Positions 24,301-37,300 of a stretch of DNA of 64,000 nucleotides are shown piece by piece (the first letter of the stretch is position 1; the number at the start of each line of letters is the position of its first letter). Location of the stretch: NCBI RefSeq assembly GCF_027744825.2, contig NC_071334.1, forward strand, positions 67,864,937 through 67,928,936, written 5' to 3'. A model generated the notes under the pieces. The model searched no databases. It was not told the DNA's origin and worked only from the letters and a program-made list of their open reading frames with translations. A program made the position numbers and the translations under genes. Origin of the DNA: Synchiropus splendidus (taxonomy: Eukaryota > Chordata > Actinopteri > Syngnathiformes > Callionymidae).

Positions 24301-27300
24301 GATCACGACAACATGGCTCCGCTTCCACAGCCAGTCAGCTGAGGAGCTTGGCATGCTGTGGATGACGTTGAGGAAAAACGTTATGAGCAAGTAAATCCAC
24401 AGAATTCTCCAACAGGCTTCACAAAAGAGCGACAGAATTGGATTTAATAAAAGGACGAGGACTCAAAGATTGGACGATATCAATCCTCATAACATCTATG
24501 GTTCAATATTTTTGGTTGTCGACAGAGAAGCATTGCATCTGGCTTCTTGCTTTTGCTTTCTGATATCAGGAGGGTTTTGGTTTGACAGTATTTCAAGTGG
24601 AACAAATAACTCCCAGCATCAGTTTGCCTGGCTGCATCTATTTCACTTCTTGCACTATCACTTTCCTCATCTGAGGCAGATGAAAATGTGGCCGGTGTTG
24701 GCTTCAATATCAACTACATCTGTACATACAAATGTGAAGCCGCTAGACTCTCATAAAGGAGGAGAAACCATCGTATTGAACAGATTCGAAGTTCAGCAGA
24801 AAGCAGATTACAGATGCCAGGTTCACCTTCAAGAGCACAGCGAGGCAACTGCCACTCAATATTTCCTGTTCCAACAGGTTCAGTCGGGATATGTAGAGCG
24901 ACTACATTCATTTCAGTTTTCCCATCATATTACTAGGAATGTTTTCTCGTTTCTTCCGTCTCCATCCAAATTAAAATGGGTTTCTTCAGCTAAACTTATT
25001 GCCATGCTAGTGGCGTTTCTTGCTTGTTATTTTGGAGGCGACGGCCTCCTTTCTGGGTCACTATTTAAAATGCTGTTGCACTACATATGCGGGGTCCATA
25101 TGGTTGTCATGGTGTCAAGCATCCACTGCAAACTGTGCCAAGCAGCATCACAGCCAGCACCATGAATATTCTCCAGCTGATGACCATCTGCTCTGGAAGG
25201 CCAAGTGAATCCAAACTGGGATTCGTTTGGAGAAGAGAGTTACTGAGGGATTCATATTTCATTGAGAGGCATTAACAACAGTTTGATACAGTTATAATAA
25301 TAATAATAATACATCAAATTCTTCTCTTGGCTGCTCAAAGACGCTTTACAGTCTACAGTCAATTTCCAACGCATAGTTAAAATGAATTTTAAATCTGTCA
25401 TACTAGGATTCAACGATTATTGTCCTACAATAGTTATTTATTACACTTTCAGGGTGTAATTACTGCAATAATATTGTAATATTATATGTATGCATGTATC
25501 AGTAACTATGTGCTGTGAGATAAAGTTAAAGTGTTTTGGGTTCCTGCTGTAAAAAGAGGTTATTTTATCTAGAAAAAAGATGGGGCTGGGGTGTGAGCGG
25601 CCATTCATCCAATAGAAACAAAGGAAAACCTAATACACTCATAGAAAAAAAAAAAAAACCCAAAACAACCAACCAAACTAAATTCTTGATGGTTTCAATA
25701 TTGTTGAGATCAAAGGCATCAAAAACATTAAAAGACTTGTATATAGGTACCTCACAAAAGCGAGTCCGACCCTCGCATTTCTTCTTCAAATATTCAATTA
25801 TATCTGAACCTTTTCATACGTACGTGCACGCACCTTCGATGCCGGTGGGTTAGACATCACTGACTGTGTGTTGAGTTATTTTCAGGGACAGCACACAACA
25901 CACAAGCTGTACATCGAGTACCTCAGATTGTATCAAAGCGTCATTCGATCAGTGTTATGGATATGGTTATGTTTGTAGAAATGTGAGAAGGACAGAATGG
26001 GGAAAAAAAAGATTTAAATGTTGGATGTTAACAATGTGTAATTACGCTATGAAATTGTTCAAATAAGGAAAATTATGATTTGATAGTGTATTATCTCACT
26101 TTAAATTAGCTGTTAATACAGTAATTAAAAAAAAATATATATATATACCTGTATATATATCTGTTAGAGTTCAGTAGAGTGAATATATATATATATATTA
26201 AGAAATGAACTTTGGCAGTTCCATTTATGTGCATTTTTTTGTAATGTGGACATCAAATGACGGCGATATTTGCGGCTGTGGCAGTTGACGTGATGGTGAC
26301 GTGCAGTGGTTTGATAGATAAAATAGAATAGGACCTAAAATGTCATGTTTCCTGATCATAAAAAATGAAATCAGAAGCCAGAGCCAGGCGCGTTGAATCT
26401 CACCATGTGTGCCACAGACCAGGAGGTTCCCACACTGATCACTTCCTCTCCTCTAGAGTAATCTATAATGCCTCGGCGGAGACACAGTACCAGGCCTCTC
26501 ACCAACATATCCCTCCCTCATCTGCACTTACCCAGCTGAAGCTGTTTCTCTCTCGCCCTCAGATCCTCCAGAACCTTGTTGTAATGTTCCTTAAAGGCGT
26601 CGATGTCTGCATCCAGGAAGGCTGTCGGGTCCTCGTCTCCCTCCTTGGCCTCCTTCAGCTCTTTCAGCCTCTTCTCCAGAAGATCCACCTGGGGCTGCAG
26701 GGAGGCCAGACGGATCACCTCCTCCTGCGGGAGCACAGGCTTTAGTCCACTCCTCTGAAGCCGACAGCTGGAAGCTGGAAATGAACTCTTAAAATGTATT
26801 TTGCTGACCCATGAAAAAAGAGAAGTACGTGGCAATGTATTGTGTTTTAAATTTCACAGTTCCACTTCATTTGTTTAATGTAGAATCAGAAAAGTTAAAC
26901 CCAGCGCCAAGTGCTAATGAATGGGAAGCCAAGCAGGAAATTGGACCAGCTCAGCAAAACCAGGGAGAAGCAGAGAAGCCATGTATGAACCTCCGATTTC
27001 CTCTGAAAGGATAACATTCAAATGGTATGATTCCATGGACTTGACTCCACTTTAAAAGACATTTAAAGGGCAGATTTGTTTTGCTCATACCTACTTTAAA
27101 TTCACCTGCCTTGTGTCCTATGAGACCTTCTTAAAATCGATATTATCTTTTATCTTTTGCATCCATCCATTCATTCATTCATCCTCATGCACGTAACCCT
27201 TGCCGTCAAATGCCCTTCTCCCGACCAGCTGCGACTGGTGGAATCCCGAGACGCTCCCAGGCCAGTGGAGAGATATAATCCCTCCACCTGGTCCTGGGTC

Positions 27301-30300
27301 GACCCCTCGGTCTTCTCCCAGCTGAAGACCCCGAAACTAATAAATTTAAAATAAATAAAAACAAATAAAAATCCAATTCAACTAAACATTAAATAAGATC
27401 AAATAAGATTGACTGCTGTTGGGAATTACAAATGGCAAGTAAAATTTAGGATATTTTAAGTTTCTTTATGAAACAGTATGACATAAAAATATATCAACAA
27501 CAAGCTAGGTGTGTGAGCTCCAACTTGAAGCTGTCAAAAGTAATGCTATACGATTAGAGTCTCCACTCTGACCTCTTGAAGGCCAGGTATATACAGGCAA
27601 TGGGCCACATGTGGACCCCGGGCCACACATTGTCCTCGGTCTGGTCTAAAAATAAACCGATTTTCCGTCGGCATTGTGTTGTGATCTGAGCAGAATGTGC
27701 TGAGATGCACTGGAGCTCGGAACAATCGCTCAGAAGCCTCACAAGGGTCTGGAGGAAGAAGCAGTGGGATTAAGGGAGTCAAGACGACTGTCTGCGTGGT
27801 CTATTAAAATCTTTAGAGTTGGAGTTGATAGAGTGGCTGCATCAGTGGGATTTGAAGGAGAAGATACAGTCATGTAGACACATTGATCAAGTGCAATCGT
27901 GAACCTCCTTCAAGGCTCGACTCCTCTTATGCCATGAGAGCCTGTGGTTTTCCCAATGAAAGAACAGACCGGTCCGAATAATAGTGGAAGTTCATAACAG
28001 CATATGAAACAAATGTTTATTTTGAGCGGCTTAAAATATGTCAATAACTGGGGGTCATTGACAACAATGTTGCTGTAAAAGTGACAGTGTTTGTAAGAGT
28101 CATCTCACTGACCACAAGAAGCTTTTTTGTTCCCAGAAAATAACACAGACACTTAAATAATCTGTGATATTGATCACTGAATTATCTTTTACAGTCACTA
28201 ATCCATCAAAATGAATCTAGAAAAAAGTCCCATCCCGAATTTAAATACAGTAGGTTTTTATCTGAAATGACATTGAGGGAGTTTCTAATGCATTTCTAAT
28301 GCATTGTGCCTAAGTGCTACCAGTTACATCCGTACTTCTCACTGTTTAATAAAATACTCACATAAAACAGCTGATACAAACAGAAGCATGGAAAGAGACA
28401 GAAAGCCAGATAAGAAAAACAAGATGAGGAAACAAACAATTAAACAGCAAACTGCACAATAAATGAAGCAGGAGGAAATCTGTTTTGCAAATAAATGAAG
28501 CATCAAGCAGCAAGTATTTAACCAATGTTTCGAACACAACACAAACCCATCACCTACCCGACATCTCTCCAGCTGTACTTTGAGAGGTTCTGGTTCCGAA
28601 GCTGGTGGCTGCTGGACTTTGAGCCAGTTTTCACTGTTTTCTACCGCCTGCTCGCACTGTTCGTACAAGTTGTAAAAGGCCAGAACCTGCAGAGAGACAG
28701 TGTTAAACAACACATCACTTTTTGCTTCCTGTAGGAACTAAACGTCAGAGTTTATAAGGTCAAAATAATAGATGTTTTCACAGAGAGAAGTCCGAGGCTT
28801 GAAAGTCACCTCCATGCTTCAATTGTGGTAGTAGTTCTCCCTCACTTTCCGTGATCACCTTTCCATAAATATAAATCTACAGACACTCAGTAAAGTGCAT
28901 GTGTGAAACTCAAGGCCTGGGGGGAAAATCTAACCAGCATTTTTTAGTTTTCAGTATTTTAGGCAGGAGTCAAACTAATAAACGTCAGATAAAAAAATAA
29001 AAAATAAATAAAACACATAAAAAAATTTTTTTTAAAGTGAGCCAGAAGTGGGCAATAAAATTTCTAGTGGAGCCAGATCTTCTTCTGGAGATGTTGTGAG
29101 GGCTGTGCAACATGACAAAGACGGTCTTAATAATTATTTAACCTTTCATAATAATTGATAAATAATTCAATAAATATGAGGGGAAAATATAAACTGCCCA
29201 TATTAGACATATGACAAAATCACTGTCATTATAAATCAGTCAATATGTGGCGAAATAAAAGTAAATGCTTGAATTACGGCTTAAAGAAAAATAATAATAA
29301 AAATCCAACTGAATTACAGGAAAGAAAAATGATGGAATCCCATTCCAGCCAGGTACAGAAAATGAACCAAAATATATACAGTTAAAAATGTTATTGCTTA
29401 TTGCTATTATTTAATATACTGATGTTAATGTCAGTTTACTCCATTTTTTTGTTATATATTAAGTAAATAGCAGGTATTCATTGTTTCCTAAAAATTCAGA
29501 ATATAAATCAAATAAAAAAGAACATGAAGGTAAAGGACCATATTTAATTCATACTAAAAATAAAACAGAACAAAAGCAATAGATAAAAACTAAAAACGGA
29601 CACAAAAGAAACTGGGCCCATACAAATGTAACACGAATCAAAATGCCTCGAAATTGTTGAATGAATATGGGGAAACTGAACGGACTGTTTAAATATAGCA
29701 CCCGGAGCTTGAAAAATGTCAGAACACAGAACATTTGTTCAAAGCGTCACTGACCACCGGAGAGCCCCGCCATCCTCGGCCTCAGAAATAGAGGCTTGAA
29801 CAAGAAAGAAAGTTTCTGCGTGTTGTGTGTGTGTGTAACTGTGAAGACCCCTTTCATGTACCTTTGTCTGGTAGGCCAGCCACGCCAGTCTGTCAGCCAA
29901 AAGGGCACAGAAACCCACCCATCGCTGGTTCAGCTGCTCTGCTGCTTGCGCAATGTCATCGGCACGACTCCCCTCTGAAAGACACGGAGAGACAACTGTC
30001 ACATAAACACACACGCTGGGTGATGCATGCGTCTCGCCCCTCTGTCTGGGACGGACATGAATCGAAGCAGTCAGTGAGCGCTGGATGTGGTGAATGTCAT
30101 CTGTAGGGGAGCGAGGGAGTCATCAATATTTACAGGAGCAAAAGCCATTCATCTGCCTGCTTACTGAACACAGGCGCACGCATCCATGCTCGCAGGTAAC
30201 TGACATTTTTGGGATGTAAATGGCTGTCTGAAAGTGCTCTTAGAATTCTCCTGGCCCAAAGAAAACCTGGAAGATTCCAGGGGAGAGAAATCAATGTTAA

Positions 30301-33300
30301 AGTTGTACGAAGATGGATTGATGCTCCGGCTGCTGAAAGGGCAAACTAAAGCCCAGGAGCCAGCGGATAATTGGACGTGGAAAAGGCCGAACTTTGGCAG
30401 GCAAGTCTGTGGACGACAGAAAGTGGCTGGAAGTTCTTGTGGACATCTGACCTGTTAGTGGGCATAACTTAACATTATGACCATTAACATTAAAATGTCG
30501 CATCTTTTTCTCTGTGATGACAGACATAAACCAGCCAAAAAAATAATGTTTTCATTACAATTGCCAAAAAGTGGACTTAATATGTGCCAATAAAAACGCA
30601 ACTTGTTTCCTCTGGAGCAGCGACGCACAACTGCTCTGGCTTTTTTGAAGCACTGTCCCCCCTTAATGATAAGCTGGGACCCAAATCCAATTTACCTAAA
30701 ACACATAGATCATATATAATATAAAATATAGGAGAGACAAAAATGTCTGGTCAAACATGTGACACGATATGTCAGCTCAATAAAAACAAAATAAAAGCAG
30801 CTTCCCGACTACTTTTGGGTTGAGAACCACGTGTCCTGAGTCAGGTTAAAAGTTCGACAAAAGTGGACACTTCATACTATCCTGCTTCTTTTTCTTCTTT
30901 TCCTTTATTTTTCTCCAATGTTGACTTAGGATTCTAAGTGAGGATACTCAGCACCAAGTTAGCTGGATGAGCGATTAGACTGGTGATGCTTGTCAAGATG
31001 AAACATCAGAATTTCACCATAAATTTGTTGCACTTCAACAAAGCAAAAATGCAGAGTAAATGACTGTAGCTAATATTTCGAGCGTGTTTGTGTGCTTGTT
31101 GTCATCATACACCTTGTAAAACTCAAGGTCGGTCAAGTCTTTTTATGTGGCTAACAAGAGGCTTAAACGTCCATCAGAATCAAAGCCATTGTCCACCAAA
31201 CTAGGTCCCCTGCAACGTATGACTGACTGACCCACGAGGTGCCAATGGAGGTCATAAACATCAATAATTATTCTGGAAACAATCCTCATATTGGGGCTGG
31301 ACGATTATGGCAAAAACGCTCATCGCGATTATTTTGATTCACATAATAATTCAGATTATTCAAAAGATTATTGAACAATGAACTACATTTAAATCAACGT
31401 GTAACATACAAATAATATTTTAACAGTTCTATTTAACCTTTGTCATGTAGGTTAAATGTTTCACTCTAGAAACTCCAGTCTGTATGGTCTGGCTTTAGAG
31501 AACAGTGGAGACAGGAGACAATATTTCAAGTTCAGCAGACAATTGTCAAAGGAAGACATAATCATATCCCGATAAAAATTCGATTAACTGACCAGCCCTA
31601 CACCTCATATATCAAATAATTCTGTTTAGACTCTTATTCTCTGCTTTAGATAGACCAGACACCAATTCTGCATGAAGGAGGATAGAACTTCTGACTCATA
31701 TCTCAAGTCAGTCGCAACTCAAAATACACTCTTCCACCGCAGTCATCTCTATACTAACAGAGCGTGACTGACAAGAGAGATGAGGCGATCTCTCAGCAGC
31801 GTCCCCACATTCATCAAGCAAATATTTAAACACACTCATTCTTCAGCTTCGTATGATGACGGAGGAGAGCAATCCAGCGGGTTTTCATCGGACACTTCAA
31901 AACTGACTTTTAAAGCCATGAGTGGTGGGGCATATTTGTGCCAATATCTGCACCCAGATATTGCCAGTGAGAATCCTAATTCGGCTGTTTTAGCTGTTTA
32001 CAACCGACGACCTAATATTCTGTTCAGCGTCGCTGCACAGATTCCGTCCTATGTGACAGAGTTTATCTTGACTTCAAAGACCTTTTCTCCATTGTGGACC
32101 GGTTTGGAGTCCCCTGCCTAAACATATACTTAAGAATGAAAGAACCATGTTCAACCATACCTGAGAAATACTACTTCAGAAATAGGCCTGCACAATATGT
32201 CACCCCTCGGAACACCACATAAGCTCCTTCATCTTACACCAAAGGACCAAACAAAGTAGCGTACTTTGTAGTCGTGAGTTTTTATCTGAGATGGAGATGT
32301 GTTTGACTTTCCCACAAACTGCCTCACGCCAGCTCCATGGATTGATAAGATGCTGCTGCTGCTGCAGGACATTAGCCCTGGAGGATGTTCTCAATACAGC
32401 AGGTGCAGTCAATTGCTGCAAACACACTGAGGACCGCTTGACAGACATGAGCAGCTGCATCACAGGTTTTGCCGAGACCCACTCATGCACAATTTAAGGA
32501 GCTATTCAAAGACCTGTCCGGATCTGAACTTTGATGTCAGAATCGGTGAATCTCCTCATTGAAACTGCTGTCACTGGAGTGGATGCTGTGATCTTGCCAT
32601 GTAGAAAACACAAATAAACCCCTGTGTAGCAGTTCACAAATATATCCACTAGGGGGAGGAGGGAAGCCCAGAGTCTAAAGTATATAACAGCACGTGTTAC
32701 CAACAACGGAAGGGACTCAGACTCATGTTTGTAGTTGGAGTTGGTGGCCATTTTGCAAACTTCAACTTGATGTACCTTTTAAAACTGCCGTTGTTTTCAC
32801 ACAAACCTACTTCAATATGAGTGATTTGAAGAAAAAAAGGCCACAGTGGGACCCTTAAATCAGAGAGAAAAACCTCTGACTAGCATCCACAGAACTAGTT
32901 GAAGTGTTTTCGGACTGAAGCCAAAAAGGTCCGATGAGAAAATCAATAGACACTCCTCCATCAGATGAGCCCCTTTAGTTTTCACCTACCAAACCCCAAC
33001 TTTACTTGGAATGTGGTCACCAACAGTCTCAAAAATCTCTTTAGCTTCATGAAAGACAGTAACGGAGCATGAAGACTTCAAACGGGGCACGAGCACATCT
33101 GCTGAGATGAAGGAACACCGCAGAGAAGAAGAAGCACGTTTTGTTTTCGGATGGAGGACTGACTTAAATACTAACATTAAGTAACTTTTAAACCAGACAC
33201 TATGCTGAAATTGACTCCAATATTGACTGAAGTTAAATATTAGGAATGCCATATAGGGTTTGCACAGCAAACCTCTGATCTTCCTCGCTGAAGTGCAGTG

Positions 33301-34220
33301 ACATGTTAAAGAATGTTCCCGCAGGTCGTGATGCAACACAGGTTAAAGGTCAGATGGGGAAAAACACAAAAGTAGAAATTGAGTGTCTCTGGCTTTGCGA
33401 AGGCTCAACAATTGTACAAGGACGGACAAGAGCGCGAAGAAAAGGAACATCTCTCTTTCCGTCTCCTCATCTCACTATCAGTGTTTCTATGGAGACAGGG
33501 AGCGAGGGTGGGACAGGTGAGGTTGTTGCCATGGGGACAGACAGGGTGTGCACGAGAGAGCGCGCGCGTGTGTGTGTGTGTGTGTGTGTGTTAGTTACCC
33601 TGCTCGACGAGAGTCTGCGCTGTGCGTGTTGCCTCCTGAAGCTTTCGGTATTTCTCCGGCCGCTCTCTTTCAATCGCCTGTAGCAAAGTGAGGGAGATGG
33701 AGGAGAGAAAGACAAAGTTGGAGGAAAACATGCCACACAGGCAGAGGAAGTTTAAGAGTAGAGTTTAAACTCACACTAAATCGGAAGTAAATAAAAGACA
33801 TACATGTCGCAATGTGTCATGTTTTCAGTGTTTTCCTATTAAATATGATCACAGCATCGGAGTCAAACCAAGTCGTGTGACTTCAGATGGGCGTAACTGA
33901 AATTTGCTCGTGCATCACAGCGCACAGCAACAGTGTCGTTGAAATTAGGGATGATTTTTTTAAAACAATGTTTAAACAATTCAATAAATAAAAAATAACT
34001 GATATTAAATATGAGTGGTTTTTTTTTAATTGGTACTCCAAAAAAACACTACTGATGCGCCAAATAATCTGGAAGTAATAATCTGTTTATACAAGCAAAC
34101 AAGACATCATTCAAAACCCACATCACATTTTAGCATTTCACCGATAACAAAATCATAATTAAGTGCGCAAAATCCCCAAAATATCTCACGACAAAATAGA
34201 ATAAATAATATGAAAAAAAA

Positions 34221-34314
<94 letters not shown>

Positions 34315-37300
34315 TGACTTATTTCAAGAATAATACGAATTCATTCATTATTAAGGTTTAAGGTAAAGGCATTTGTTCTTATCTTCATCAGTCCTTCTGC
34401 CAACTTGAGCTGTAGATCACTGTACTATCAGCAACCATCATCATGGACATCCCTCTTTGCTCCTCTCCTGACGCACTCATACTCTCACCTTGAATCCTTC
34501 CTACACCTCACCTCACTGCAGAGCCCTCACAGTCGGGGCGACATAGAATAAATTCATATTGAAATAAATGTTAAAACTTAAACATAATAATAAATAAATG
34601 AATAAAAACTATATAAATAATAACTACATGGTAGGATTTTGTAATGGCCATATTTCTATATTTTTAATTGATATCCTGATGCTTTAAAAGTTTAAATATG
34701 CATTTATTTATATATTGTATCTTTTTTCTGATACAGTATACATATGTATTTATGGGGTAGGACCACCCACTTGAACATATTTACTTTTCCCCACGACAAA
34801 GTAGACAAAGAAATCAATACTTGTGGAAAATAAAAAATGCAATCATACAAAAATTGTAAACAAATACATGTATATAAACTTAAAAACATGTAAGCATAAA
34901 CGAGGACATAAACATCTACCATGTACATTTTTCTGAATGTATTTTTCAATCTGTTATTTCTACATGGATTTAAACGCTTATTTTAAGTGAATCCAGTTCA
35001 GCATATCTCATTTTGTTCTGAACACTTTTCCTCTGTCTGTCATATCGGAAACATAGTTTGAATCAGGATAAAAACAAACGCTCTCTGTTTAAATATCCAC
35101 TTCATGATAACTGAAGCAATTGTTGCAGAGTATTTTATTGACTATCAAGTCACAGTCCTGCAACCCAGCGCAGGCCACAAACACTCACCTGGACTTTGTC
35201 GTGCAGGTCCTGAATGCTGCCATCTTTTCGTGACACGGAGAACTCTGGACTCTGCAAGATGGCCTCGCCACGGGTCATGTAGCTGTGGACCTCGGTGAAG
35301 TCCACGTCAAACCTGCAGCCACACAAAGTAAGAACACACACCATCACAAAACTGTCATCGAGGGGCAACAAACAAAAGTCTCACATTGTTACCATGACTG
35401 GGCTTCCCTCATTTTTACACATGAATAAAAAGAACAAAGGAAGAAGGATAAAAACAAATGTCAGCGAATCATAGAAATAAAAAAACTTCTGTGAATTAAC
35501 AGCTCAAATATGACACAGCCAGCAACCTTGAATCCCAGTCCACAAACTGTTTCTTCTCTTTCTCTTTTGTTGCTTCTCAACTTCCGCTCCTTCCTGTTTG
35601 AGCAAAAATCTGCCCCTGCCTTTCATCCAATTTTCGGGAGTCTGCCACTGCGCTTTTCGCTCAAAGTAACCTGCATAAAACATTAAGTGAGTGTCTGAGT
35701 CATGCGCTTTGTTTCAGCCACTTCCATCCAAGCTGATATAAATAAACTCACATCACTGTTCCAAATGGGCCTCTAATGCTCTCAGACGGACAGTTCTCTG
35801 CAGACTTATTAGCTGCGCATGTACTTAGACATCCGAGTCAGGAATTCAAGTCTTTCATGCAGCGCAAACCTGTCAACAACTGAACTGACTAATGGTCAGA
35901 CACAAAGAAAAACACTCATCCCTTCTACATGTCACCAGCAATGATCCATCAGACGTCACCTCCAAGAAGAACTGGGAACGACAATCTGATAAAAGCAAAC
36001 ACCATTCCTATAGTTTTAGGAGATCTAGTATTCACTCCAGTCCCAACAGAAAGCCGCAGTCCAGCCTTGACGGAGTTTCCGATTTCTCATTTTGTCTTCC
36101 ACCTCTAAGCTCCATAAAACGCAGTAGTAGAAGTGCATAATATGATGAATGCTGAATACTCGGAGGCAAATCCAAGTGTCGTGAGACTGGCTTTTCTGTT
36201 TTATTTATGCCGAGTTTGTGTTCTGTGAAGGTTTTTCTTCACACATGATTTTGTCTGGTGCCTTCAGTCAGAAACAAACTGTAGACAGAGAAAAGCATGA
36301 AACCTCGAAAGGAACAAGAAACTGAGGAGGAAACTTTGGGATGTTTTTTAAAAAGAAATATTTTCCTGATCAGGCGGAATCACATCAGATGTAAAGTGGT
36401 TAGCTGGAGACAACAGCTGACTGTGCTGTAACTCACACAGGTTTCAGAAAAACGCCTGTGGTGAGTGGGAAAACACCACCACACGATCCAGTACAGAACT
36501 ACTGTACACTGCCCCAGGAACCAAAGATAGGAATAACAAGAAGAAGTGAAATTGATGACAAGACATTCTACACTGTGCATTAAATAAATAGTTATTTATT
36601 TATTATTTCATTTTATGTTTACCAACGATACCCACAATGATAAGAATCAGAATCAGAGTCAGAATTTAATTTATATCCACCAACTAGGAAAGTGTTTTGG
36701 AATAAAGTGCTGACAAAATAAAAATAAAAATAAAAATAAAAATAACAAGGCTGTTCACGAATTCAACACATTGAGAAAAACATTACGGACTTGAGGATGT
36801 CGTTGGTCAGTTGGTCTATTGGTTATTTTTTTCCTTCATAGCGCGCACTGACTGTACTTTTCTCTCCACTTCAGTTCCTCTTGTTCATCTCACAACTGAT
36901 TTAATGATTTCTCTGCTCACTTGTGAAGCACGGCTTAATCCTGAGGCGGGTCCCTCTTAGCTGTTTCAATGTCAGAGCTCAAATCAAAGGGGCCACCACA
37001 AGCTTGACAGAAACCTGCATGAGGTGATAACACTCGCCGATTTAACATGAACTATAAGTACTCTGTTGCTGCACATTTCTCTTCCACCGTGGCATTTCTT
37101 CACTAAAATATGAGCTTCATGACATTTTCTTCATCGAGATCAAACGATGAAATAAATGGTACTATTCACCATAACTCAATACTAAGCCGAAATACAACTG
37201 AATTTTCATCTCCCATCTGTTTTGTTATTTTTCAGTTGAATTTTACAGTGAATGGAAACTTTCAATTTAAAAAGAAATTTAAAACCAGCATGTAAAGTCT

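Larger units (their letters stand above)
22042..26531 (-). other. intron 21, 4490 bp
   Basis: It contains a possible relative of the 11508-11832 element (22966-23095), a dispersed repeat with GTCCCCAC (23930-24200), the longest open frame of the window (24470-25165), an ATA run (25288-25312) and AT-rich repeats near 26130-26200. Confidence 0.85.
26725..28557 (-). other. intron 20, 1833 bp
   Basis: It holds an RTE-like LINE scrap (27155-27330, minus strand) and a hAT-like terminus (27572-27650). The rest is AT-rich and unrecognised. Confidence 0.85.
29975..33598 (-). other. intron 19, 3624 bp
   Basis: It contains a hAT-like end (30800-30830), a 311 bp inverted-repeat element (31291-31601), a short GCT run (32350-32365) and a dinucleotide repeat next to the donor (33561-33591). 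Open frames such as 31780-32121 show no domain. Confidence 0.85.

Noticed and set aside
31780..32121. 113-codon plus-strand frame in intron 19.
   Set aside because: No recognisable domain, and the length is within what chance gives in this much sequence.
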